Shown here one piece after another: positions 4,920 through 10,654 of a stretch of 10,654 bases of DNA. Source of the DNA: Chloroflexota bacterium (GTDB lineage: Bacteria; Chloroflexota; Limnocylindria; QHBO01); contig JACDBZ010000150.1 of the NCBI GenBank assembly GCA_013694645.1, positions 1 through 10,654 of the forward strand, read 5' to 3'. Made by a program: the position numbers and the translations under genes. The stretch's first letter is position 1. Every line of letters starts with the position of its first letter. The notes under the pieces were generated by a model. That model worked only from the letters and a program-made list of their open reading frames with translations. It was not told where the DNA came from and did no database searches.

Positions 4920-6190
4920 GAGCGCCGACGGCGCCGTCCGGTGGACGCCGGCACGTCGGCCGACGGTCGGGCGCGTCGGTACCGGTCGCCGAAGAGGTCC
5001 CACAGTCGTTCGGCGACCTGCCGCTTCGGCAGCATCGGCCAGTCCGTCAGGGCACCCTCGGCGCCGAAGACGGTGACCTTGTTCTCGTCCGAGCCGATGG
5101 CGTCGAACGGTCCGCCCACGACGTTGCCGACGATCAGGTCCAGGCCCTTGTCGCGCAGCTTTGCCGCCGCGTTCGTCTCCAGGTCATTCGACTCGGCAGC
5201 GAATCCGATCAGGAACGGTCGCACGTCCTCGGGCATCTCGCCGACCTCGGCAACGATGTCGGGGTTCGGGACGAGCTCGATCTGGAGATTCTCGCCGGAG
5301 CGTTTGATCTTGTGCTGGCTCGCGCGGGCCGGCGCGAAGTCGGCGACCGCCGCGGCCATGACCAGAATGTCGGCGTTCGGCGCACCCCTCAGGACAGCCT
5401 CGCGCATGGTCTGCGCGGTCGTGGCCTCCACGACCGTGACACCACGCGGCGCGGTCACGCTCATGGCCCCCGCGATGAGCGTGACGTTGGCACCTCGGTC
5501 ACGTGCCGCCTCGGCCAGTGCCGCGCCCATCTTTCCGGAGGAACGGTTGCCGATGAAGCGAACCGGGTCGAGCGGCTCGCGCGTACCACCGGCGCTGACC
5601 ACGACGTGCAGCCCCTCGAGGTCTCCCGCACGCGCGAAGAGTCGCTCGACAGCCTCGATGATTGCCGACGGCTCGGCCAGTCGCCCGATCCCCGTCAGCC
5701 CGGACGCAAGCTCCCCGACCTCGGGCTCGACGACCAGGTAGCCGAACTCGCGCAACGTGGCGACGTTGCGCTGCGTTGCCGGATGGGTCCACATCCCCGC
5801 GTCCATTGCCGGAGCCACGATCACGGGGGCGCGGCTGGCGCAGACGATGGCGGTCACCGCGTCACCGACCAGCCCGGCCGCCAGCTCTCCGAGCAGGTTC
5901 GCCGTCGCGGGCGCCAGGACGATCGCATCGGCCGCCTCCGCCAGCTCGATATGCGCGATCTGCTGATCGGCATCGAGCTCGAAGACGTCGTCCAGCACGG
6001 GCCGATGGGTGAGGCTTCCGAAGGTGAGCGGCCCCACGAAGCGTGTCGCGGCGCGGGTCATCGCCACGTCGACGACGGCCCCGTGCTCCTGGAGCAGTCG
6101 GACGATGGTCACGGCCTTGTACGCGGCGATGCTGCCCGACACACCGACAACGATCCGGCGACCGGCGAGCGGGCCCAGTCCGTCAGTCAT
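4916..6190 (-). CDS. coaBC: Bifunctional phosphopantothenoylcysteine decarboxylase / phosphopantothenate-cysteine ligase
   Basis: This 424-residue protein carries out two consecutive steps of CoA synthesis in the cytoplasm: joining 4'-phosphopantothenate to cysteine, then decarboxylating the product to 4'-phosphopantetheine. The N-terminal flavoprotein (CoaC) half, about residues 10-185, shows GVSGSIAAYK, the catalytic H80 (AHIELA), PATANLLG at 94-101, and APAMDAGMW at 126-134. The C-terminal CoaB half, about 190-410, has SAGGTREPLD, NRSSGKMG at 215-222, AAAVADFAP at 279-287, and the catalytic KIK at 294-296. Two CoaC positions differ from E. coli. The PxMNxxMW Asn is Asp130, and the flap ACG cysteine is Ser163 (ELASGLTGIGRL). 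I believe such variants occur in other lineages but could not check. The ATG at 6190 overlaps the coaX stop by 4 nt (ATGA), and the stop overlaps the panC start, so translation is probably coupled. The Arg-rich C-terminus looks unstructured. Confidence 0.95.
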   Translation of the reverse strand: MTDGLGPLAGRRIVVGVSGSIAAYKAVTIVRLLQEHGAVVDVAMTRAATRFVGPLTFGSLTHRPVLDDVFELDADQQIAHIELAEAADAIVLAPATANLLGELAAGLVGDAVTAIVCASRAPVIVAPAMDAGMWTHPATQRNVATLREFGYLVVEPEVGELASGLTGIGRLAEPSAIIEAVERLFARAGDLEGLHVVVSAGGTREPLDPVRFIGNRSSGKMGAALAEAARDRGANVTLIAGAMSVTAPRGVTVVEATTAQTMREAVLRGAPNADILVMAAAVADFAPARASQHKIKRSGENLQIELVPNPDIVAEVGEMPEDVRPFLIGFAAESNDLETNAAAKLRDKGLDLIVGNVVGGPFDAIGSDENKVTVFGAEGALTDWPMLPKRQVAERLWDLFGDRYRRARPSADVPASTGRRRRRS

Positions 6191-7014
6191 CGCTCAACGC
6201 CCGGCGCCATGGCGCCTTCGCGATCGCGGACGGCCCGCCATGCGTAGCGGATGCCTCGCAGCGTCAGATCAGGCTCGACCGCGTCGATGCCGGGCACATC
6301 GTGCAGCCACGGCTGATGCGTGTAGCCCCCGGTGGCGATGACGGTCACCCGCGCCCCGGACGGGGAGCGCTCCAGCAGCTCGCCACGCAGCGCGGTGAGC
6401 AGGCCGCTCACAAGGCCGATGTAGCCGAGCACCGTGCCCGATTGCATGGCGTGCACCGTGTTGGTCCCGATCGCCGACGGTGGCCGCCGCAGCTCGATGC
6501 GCGGCAGCTTGCTGGCGCGGCCGACCAGCGCTTCGAGGCTGAGTCCCATGCCGGGGGCGATCGCCCCGCCGATGTACGCGCCGTCGGCGTCCACGAGATC
6601 GAAGTTCGTGCTCGTCCCGAGGTCGACCACGATGGCCGGCCCACCGAATTCGACGCGGGCGGCGAGGGCATTGGCGAGCCGGTCTGCCCCTGCCTCGGAC
6701 GGTCGATCGATGCGGATGATGAGCGTGCCGTCCAAGGATGCCGCGTCAATGATGGTCGGCTCGACGCCGATCCGCTCGATGACCAGTCGCTCCCAGGTCT
6801 CGGTCAGGGGTGGCACCACGCTGGCGAGCGCCACGGCGTCGAGCTCGTCGAGCCGGTGGGCATCGAGCGCCAAGAGGCCGGTGAGCATGGCCGCGACCTC
6901 GTCGGGAGTCGCGTTCGCGCGGGTGATGGCGCGCCACGAGCGCGCCAATCGATCGTCCTCGAAGAGGCCGATCGTGACGTTCGTGTTGCCGATGTCGGCC
7001 GCCAACAGCTTCAC
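6187..7014 (-). CDS. coaX: Type III pantothenate kinase
   Basis: CoaX phosphorylates pantothenate, the first committed step of CoA synthesis, in the cytoplasm. It belongs to the ASKHA fold and is usually insensitive to CoA feedback. The 275-residue length is typical. Visible motifs are the N-terminal phosphate motif DIGNTN at 7-12, SVVPPL near 65-70, GADR at 108-111 with the catalytic Asp110, VDLGTSTNFD at 130-139, GGAIAPG at 149-155, and the late ATGG near 227-230. The GTG start at 7014 lies 7 nt after a TACGAT -10 element, with no nearby ribosome binding site, suggesting a leaderless message. It is the first gene of coaX-coaBC-panC. The order kinase, then ligase/decarboxylase, then PanC-like protein supports a CoA operon. 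All expected active-site residues are present. Confidence 0.95.
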   Translation of the reverse strand: MKLLAADIGNTNVTIGLFEDDRLARSWRAITRANATPDEVAAMLTGLLALDAHRLDELDAVALASVVPPLTETWERLVIERIGVEPTIIDAASLDGTLIIRIDRPSEAGADRLANALAARVEFGGPAIVVDLGTSTNFDLVDADGAYIGGAIAPGMGLSLEALVGRASKLPRIELRRPPSAIGTNTVHAMQSGTVLGYIGLVSGLLTALRGELLERSPSGARVTVIATGGYTHQPWLHDVPGIDAVEPDLTLRGIRYAWRAVRDREGAMAPGVER

Positions 7015-7021
7015 GGGTCGT

Positions 7022-7027
7022 ATCGTA
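7022..7027 (-). promoter_or_regulatory. Extended -10 element of the coaX operon promoter
   Basis: On the minus strand the sequence reads TGC-TACGAT, an extended -10 with five of six matches to TATAAT's key positions or close substitutes. It ends 7 nt before the GTG of coaX, so the transcript would start at the start codon. No -35 box is evident, which is usual for extended -10 promoters. Confidence 0.5.
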
Positions 7028-7069
7028 GCAGCCGGTCCTCCGCGAGCCGCCCGCGCAGTGGCCCGGTGC

Positions 7070-7075
7070 TAGAGT
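7070..7075 (+). promoter_or_regulatory. Extended -10 element of the M16 peptidase operon promoter
   Basis: TGC-TAGAGT is an extended -10. Transcription would begin near 7082 and leave a leader of about 20 nt containing GAAAG (7092-7096) as the ribosome binding site for the ATG at 7102. Its upstream region overlaps that of the divergent coaX promoter. Confidence 0.5.
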
Positions 7076-7101
7076 TGCCGACGATCCGCACGAAAGAGTC
7101 G

Positions 7102-7608
7102 ATGTCCGAGCCGCGCGCAAAGCTCTACATCAACACCGGGGTCGTCACCGCGAAGAGTGACATCTACAACATCCTGCGGCCGCTGCTCAAGCAGACGGTC
7201 AGCTACACGTACCACCGCGGCGCGCGAGTCGAATCGAGCGGGACCGGTTGGATCGAGCGCATCGTGGTCGACCACCCGGAGATTGCGTCCTACTTCACGC
7301 CGCTCGCGATCTGCCTCAACCTCGACTCGTTCGACTACCTCCAGTTCGACACGACCGGCGACGGCCTCCTGGTCTACACGCTCGTCGTGGGCGGCGAGCG
7401 GGTCGTCCTCGAGTTCGGGGCGAGCGGTGCCGCGGGTCTGGCCGAGCTGGCGGAGCCCGATGGACCGATGAGCAGCGGTCGCCCGCTCCCGCGCAACGCC
7501 GGGGATCTCGCGCGCGACCTGCGCTTCATCCAGATGGAGCTCCTCATGTCGGCTGACACGGATTCGCGCGACGGCGAGCGCGGTGACGACGACGAGGACG
7601 GGGCGTGA
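7102..7608 (+). CDS. Unrecognised 168-residue protein, first gene of the M16 peptidase operon
   Basis: I do not recognise this family. It is a soluble protein with no signal peptide or membrane segment. Residues 1-110 look like alternating strands and helices, for example KLYINTGVVTAKSDIYNILRPLL, a Tyr-rich SYTYHRG, and strand-like segments GLLVYTLVVGG and ERVVLEFGASG. It ends in a helix near residues 135-150 (DLARDLRFIQMELLM) and a strongly acidic tail of about 15 residues (DDDEDGA at the end). The ATG at 7102 is chosen because a GAAAG ribosome site precedes it and a TAGAGT promoter lies just upstream. The frame is open far upstream, but that part overlies coaX. Its stop overlaps the GTG of the M16 peptidase gene as GTGA, so the two proteins are likely made together and may act together. 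Confidence 0.8.
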   Translation: MSEPRAKLYINTGVVTAKSDIYNILRPLLKQTVSYTYHRGARVESSGTGWIERIVVDHPEIASYFTPLAICLNLDSFDYLQFDTTGDGLLVYTLVVGGERVVLEFGASGAAGLAELAEPDGPMSSGRPLPRNAGDLARDLRFIQMELLMSADTDSRDGERGDDDEDGA

Positions 7609-8930
7609 CGGCCTCCGTGGCTTCGGCTCCGGCCCGCGCGAACGAGCCGCACCAGCGAACCGTCCAGCGCGGTGGCCTTCGCGTCGTCACCCAGGCACTG
7701 CCCGGCGCGCGCTCGGCGAGCGTCGTGCTGCTCGTCCCGGTCGGTTCGCGACACGAGGACGATGCCCATGCCGGCCTGAGCCACCTGCTCGAGCATCTCG
7801 TGTTCAAGGGCACGCGCGCCCATCCCGAGGCGGGGTCACTGTCCCAGATGGTCGAGGGCATCGGCGGCAGCGTGAACGCCAGTACCGATCGTGAGCTCAC
7901 CGTATTCAGCGCAAAGGTGCCGGCAGAGCACGTCCGGGTCGCCCTCGAGGCAGTCAGCGAGCTGGCCCTTCGGCCGCTGCTGCGTCGTGCCGATCTATCG
8001 GCGGAGAAGCCGATCATCGTCGACGAGATCCGGATGTACGTGGATTCACCATCGGACCATGTCTTCACGCTGTTCGACCAGATGCTGTACGCGCCGCATC
8101 CGCTCGGTCGCGAAATTGCCGGCACGATCGGGTCCGTGCGCCGAGCGACCCACCGCGGCGTCGTGGCCCATTGGCGGGGCGCGTATCGGACGTCGGGCAT
8201 GGTGCTGGCCGTGGCCGGCGCCATCGATCACGACGACGTCGTGCAGGCGAGCGCCGAGTGGATGCCCGATGGTCCGATCGACGATCTGGAGGATCTTCCC
8301 ACTCCTTCCCCCTCCGCCCCGGCGCCGACGCCCGCTCCCGCGGGCTCGTTGCGGGTCTCCCACCGCCGTCTCAGCCAGGGCAACCTGTGCCTGGGCATGC
8401 CCGGAGTCGCTCGCGACGATCCGGACCGCTGGGCGCTCGACCTTCTGGGTGCGGTCCTGGGGGATGGGATGGGCAGCCGCCTCTTCCTGGACCTTCGGGA
8501 GCGCCGATCGCTCGTCTATGACGTCTCGACGTTCGGCGCCTCGTATGTCGATGTGGGCAGCATCGGCGTCCATGCCGGCTTTGATCCGGAGGACGTCGAG
8601 CGAGTGATCGGCGCCATCCTGGAGCAGCTCGACCGGATCTGCGCCGATCGAGTCACCGATGCCGAGCTGAATCGCGCCCGGGCCTACACGCGCGGACGGC
8701 TCGAGCTGCGCATGGAGGACTCCGGGGCGGTCGCCGGCTGGATCGGAACCGGGGAGGCGCTCCTGCCTCGCATCCTCACCGTCGAGGAGGTCATCGAGCG
8801 GCTCGACGCGGTTACGGCCGACGACCTGCTGCGGGTCGCCCAGCGTGTCCTCGATCCGGGATACGCACGGCTCGCGATGCTTGGACCGTTCCGCTCGCGC
8901 GCCCGCATCGAGCGGGCTCTTCGGCGATGA
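7605..8930 (+). CDS. M16 family zinc peptidase (processing-peptidase-like)
   Basis: This 441-residue protein is a pitrilysin/mitochondrial-processing-peptidase-like (M16B) metalloprotease. The inverted zinc motif HLLEH gives H60, E63 and H64, with the third ligand E141 (VDEIRMY), so the spacing HxxEH-x76-E is exact. NASTDRELT at 91-99 is the usual substrate-strand motif. The C-terminal half carries SRLFLDLRERRSLVY, with the R298 and Y305 pair that binds substrate in this family. Both halves are present on one chain, so dimerisation with another subunit is not strictly needed. No signal peptide is visible, so it likely acts in the cytoplasm. A Pro/Ala/Thr-rich hinge (residues 232-247) links the two halves. 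The GTG start overlaps the previous stop (GTGA) and the TGA stop overlaps the next ATG (ATGA). Substrates are unknown. Confidence 0.95.
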   Translation: MTASVASAPARANEPHQRTVQRGGLRVVTQALPGARSASVVLLVPVGSRHEDDAHAGLSHLLEHLVFKGTRAHPEAGSLSQMVEGIGGSVNASTDRELTVFSAKVPAEHVRVALEAVSELALRPLLRRADLSAEKPIIVDEIRMYVDSPSDHVFTLFDQMLYAPHPLGREIAGTIGSVRRATHRGVVAHWRGAYRTSGMVLAVAGAIDHDDVVQASAEWMPDGPIDDLEDLPTPSPSAPAPTPAPAGSLRVSHRRLSQGNLCLGMPGVARDDPDRWALDLLGAVLGDGMGSRLFLDLRERRSLVYDVSTFGASYVDVGSIGVHAGFDPEDVERVIGAILEQLDRICADRVTDAELNRARAYTRGRLELRMEDSGAVAGWIGTGEALLPRILTVEEVIERLDAVTADDLLRVAQRVLDPGYARLAMLGPFRSRARIERALRR

Positions 8931-9727
8931 CCGACGAGTCCGATGCGATTGACGACGAGCACATCATCGATCTGCTGCCCGACGAGCTGGCCCTCGCCCG
9001 CGCCCAGATGGATGCCGGCCTGGCGGCATTGGCCGAGGGGACGGTGCGCGATCGCATCTCGTACCGCGAGGCGGACGGCCCCGCTGTCGACGACGAGCTC
9101 GACGCCCTCCGTGCGCTCCTCGCCGAATCACTCTGGCGTCAGGGCCGTCTCGTCTCGGCGCGCGCCGCGATCGAGGCGATCCGGCCAAGCAGCCCGCAGC
9201 GGCGCCTGCCGATCCTCTCGATGATCGAGGCCGAGGCCCTGGCCGCGGCCGGTGAGCCAGATCGCGCGATCGGCGCGCTGGAACGGGTCGTGTCCGCCAT
9301 CGGGGTCGACGAGGCGCACGAGTTGCGATCGGGCGTATCGGGTCGCCTGTCGTGGCCCCTTCCGACCGACCTGCGGCCCGAGCCGGCGCGCGCACCCAGG
9401 CCGCCGTGGGCTCAGGCGACGACCCCGGAGCTTGCGGAAGACACGGCCCCCGATGGTGGCGCTCGGACGGCGAGCGCGCGCGGAAGACTCGAGGAGGCGC
9501 GCGTCGCGTACGTGGCAGGCGCTCTGGCTCGCGGGGATGCCGAGATGTCGATTGCCGTCCGTCTCGACGCCTCGCTCGCCACCGACGGCGTCGCCATCCT
9601 GGAACCGACGCTCGGCGGGCAGCCGGCACCCGAGCGTCTGCTACTCTACGGAGACCTGCTCCGCGCCGCGGGGCGCCGTGTCGAGGCGGACCAGGCCTAC
9701 GACCGCGCCGCAGACCGCCGGAGCTGA
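8927..9727 (+). CDS. TPR-like helical protein in the M16 operon
   Basis: This 266-residue soluble protein is alanine-, arginine- and aspartate/glutamate-rich. It has helix pairs resembling tetratricopeptide repeats: about residues 62-86 (LAESLWRQGRLVSARAAIEAI), the following pair containing AEALAAAGEPDRAIGALERVV, and the C-terminal pair with LLYGDLLRAAGRRVEADQAYDRA. A Pro/Ala-rich stretch in the middle (about 145-175) looks flexible. TPR-type proteins usually hold partners together, so this may be a scaffold for the peptidase or the 168-residue protein. That role is inferred only. The start overlaps the M16 stop by 4 nt (ATGA), so translation is probably coupled. It could also be a generic helical-repeat protein not strictly of the TPR family. 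Confidence 0.75.
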   Translation: MTDESDAIDDEHIIDLLPDELALARAQMDAGLAALAEGTVRDRISYREADGPAVDDELDALRALLAESLWRQGRLVSARAAIEAIRPSSPQRRLPILSMIEAEALAAAGEPDRAIGALERVVSAIGVDEAHELRSGVSGRLSWPLPTDLRPEPARAPRPPWAQATTPELAEDTAPDGGARTASARGRLEEARVAYVAGALARGDAEMSIAVRLDASLATDGVAILEPTLGGQPAPERLLLYGDLLRAAGRRVEADQAYDRAADRRS

Positions 9728-9751
9728 CCCCACCGCATCATCGGAGCCGTC

Positions 9752-10219
9752 ATGCAGCGCACTCTCGTCCTCGCCAAGCCCGATGCCGTCCAGCGCGGAC
9801 TCATCGGCGAGATCATCGGCCGTTTCGAGCGCAAGGGGCTCAAGGTCGTTGGCCTGCGCTTCCTGACCGTGACGTCCGAGCTCGCGGAGGAGCACTACGC
9901 CGTCCATGCCGGCAAGCAGTTCTACGCTGGCCTCGTGGAGTTCATCACGTCCGGTCCGGTGGCCGCCTTCGCGCTCGAGGGGCCTGATGCGATCGCGGTC
10001 GTCCGCAAGATGGTCGGGAAGACGATGCCGAACGAGGCCGAGCCGGGCACCATCCGTGGCGACCTCGGCGTGAGCGGCCTGCGCAACCTGATCCACGCCT
10101 CGGACGCGCCGGAGACCGCCGAGGCCGAGCTGAGTCTCTGGTTCGGCGCCGATGCGCTGGTCGACTATGCGCGAGACGTCGACACCTGGATCGTGGCCGA
10201 GGAACCGGCTCGCGGCTGA
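9752..10219 (+). CDS. ndk: Nucleoside diphosphate kinase
   Basis: Ndk moves the terminal phosphate from ATP to other nucleoside diphosphates through a phospho-histidine, balancing the NTP and dNTP pools. The 155-residue length is slightly above the usual 135-150 because of a short C-terminal extension. K9 (VLAKPDAVQRG), Y49 (EHY), R85, T91, R102 (PGTIRGD), N112 and the catalytic H115 are all present. The active-site segment reads NLIHASDAPETAEAEL, where most family members have HGSDS, so Ala116 replaces the usual Gly. That change is probably mild. A GGAG ribosome site (9743-9746) lies 5 nt before the ATG. The gene starts 24 nt after the TPR-like gene and may be co-transcribed with the M16 operon. 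It converges on lepB. Confidence 0.96.
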   Translation: MQRTLVLAKPDAVQRGLIGEIIGRFERKGLKVVGLRFLTVTSELAEEHYAVHAGKQFYAGLVEFITSGPVAAFALEGPDAIAVVRKMVGKTMPNEAEPGTIRGDLGVSGLRNLIHASDAPETAEAELSLWFGADALVDYARDVDTWIVAEEPARG

Positions 10220-10233
10220 CGGCGCGGTCACGA
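10191..10233. terminator. Inverted repeat spanning the convergent ndk and lepB stops
   Basis: TCGTGGCCG (10191-10199) pairs with CGGTCACGA (10225-10233) as a 9-bp stem with one G-U pair and a 25-nt loop containing smaller complementary parts. It covers the end of both genes, which have only 8 nt between their stops. It may serve as a two-way terminator, but no T-run is present and chance is possible. Confidence 0.35.
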
Positions 10234-10654
10234 CCCTTGGGCGGAAGCCTCGCTGTCGAGCGCCGGGTAGTCAGGGCGCTCTACGAGCCCGATGCGCTCC
10301 AGCGGGAAATAGCGCAGCCAGGCGCGGCCGAGGATGCTGTCCTCCTCGATCGGGCCAAACACACGCGAGTCCTGGCTCTGCGGCCGGTTGTCACCCATCA
10401 CGAAGAACTCGTGGTCGCCGATGATCCACGTCTGCGGGCAGTCTTCGCGAGGACACAGGGTGGCGGCGGTCGACCCATCGCCCTCGGTGACCACGTATGG
10501 CTCCTCGATACGGACCGGGCTGGCGTCATTGCGCGTGACGAACACGCGGCCGTTCTTCAGGCTGACCGTGTCGTTCGGCATGCCGATGATGCGCTTGATG
10601 TACGGGATTCCCGGCTCGTCCAGGCCCGAGCCCGTTGGCGGTTCGAAGACGACC
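10228..10654 (-). CDS. lepB: Signal peptidase I, C-terminal part
   Basis: The gene continues beyond the window edge; 141 residues are visible. Signal peptidase I is a membrane-anchored Ser/Lys protease that cuts signal peptides from exported proteins on the outer face of the membrane. The visible part starts with VVFEPP and contains the catalytic Lys in IPYIKRIIGMPNDTV (codon 10596-10594). The late signature HEFFVMGDNRPQSQDSR follows, then FGPI. The catalytic Ser and the N-terminal membrane anchor lie outside the window. A small insert with two cysteines four residues apart (CPREDC) sits just before the signature and might hold a disulfide outside the cell. The stop is at 10228-10230, facing ndk. 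Confidence 0.95.
   Translation of the reverse strand, partial: VVFEPPTGSGLDEPGIPYIKRIIGMPNDTVSLKNGRVFVTRNDASPVRIEEPYVVTEGDGSTAATLCPREDCPQTWIIGDHEFFVMGDNRPQSQDSRVFGPIEEDSILGRAWLRYFPLERIGLVERPDYPALDSEASAQGS

Noticed and set aside
4920..5003. An upstream ATG (5003) extending PanC by 28 residues
   Set aside because: The extension lies over the end of coaBC, is Arg/Pro-rich and matches nothing in PanC. The GTG at 4919 gives the family length and a GTGA overlap.
6043..7101. Long plus-strand frame upstream of and in frame with the 168-residue protein
   Set aside because: It is antisense to coaX and coaBC and of shadow composition. The promoter and ribosome site just before 7102 define the real start.
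1..10654. Search for CRISPR arrays, IS elements, att sites, phage or defence genes
   Set aside because: No regularly spaced repeats, transposase or integrase motifs, terminal inverted repeats or defence-type domains were seen. Composition is uniform throughout.

Overview
This is a GC-rich bacterial chromosome segment made almost entirely of housekeeping genes. The gene content, the unusual PanC and CoaBC residues and the leaderless-looking promoters would fit a GC-rich Chloroflexota lineage (Limnocylindria-like). That placement is an impression from protein similarity and is not proven. I see no tRNA, rRNA, CRISPR array, insertion sequence, phage gene or other mobile element.

Layout. Positions 1-168 are the 3' end of a thiolase gene. 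Positions 169-766 are a roughly 600-bp gene-free stretch with dyads, short repeats, a likely promoter and a leader hairpin, leading into gdhA (767-2035, glutamate dehydrogenase). A two-tier hairpin separates gdhA from an unrecognised 201-residue protein (2112-2717), which ends inside a terminator-like stem. Positions 2782-3888 encode a stand-alone P-loop/DRTGG protein, apparently translated from a leaderless mRNA and closed by a perfect 10-bp hairpin.

On the minus strand, coaX (7014-6187), coaBC (6190-4916) and panC (4919-4065) form a tight coenzyme A operon in which each gene overlaps the next by 4 nt. The PanC is full length but has lost several of the family's catalytic residues, which is the most surprising thing in the window. 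An 87-bp divergent promoter region separates coaX from a plus-strand operon. That operon holds an unrecognised 168-residue protein (7102-7608), an intact M16 zinc peptidase (7605-8930) and a TPR-like protein (8927-9727), again with 4-nt overlaps. It is followed 24 nt later by ndk (9752-10219). ndk converges on lepB (signal peptidase I, 10228 to beyond the window end), with only 8 nt between the stop codons.

How the genes work together. coaX, coaBC and panC belong to pantothenate and CoA synthesis, and the thiolase uses CoA thioesters. gdhA links glutamate with 2-oxoglutarate. The P-loop/DRTGG protein resembles the N-terminal regulatory part of phosphotransacetylase, which also works on acyl-CoA. 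The M16 peptidase operon may be a small proteolysis module with two uncharacterised partners. Nothing here is an obvious new defence or mobile system. The items most worth checking are the altered PanC, the M16 gene cluster and the recurring TA-G/C-A-N-T promoter with leaderless starts.
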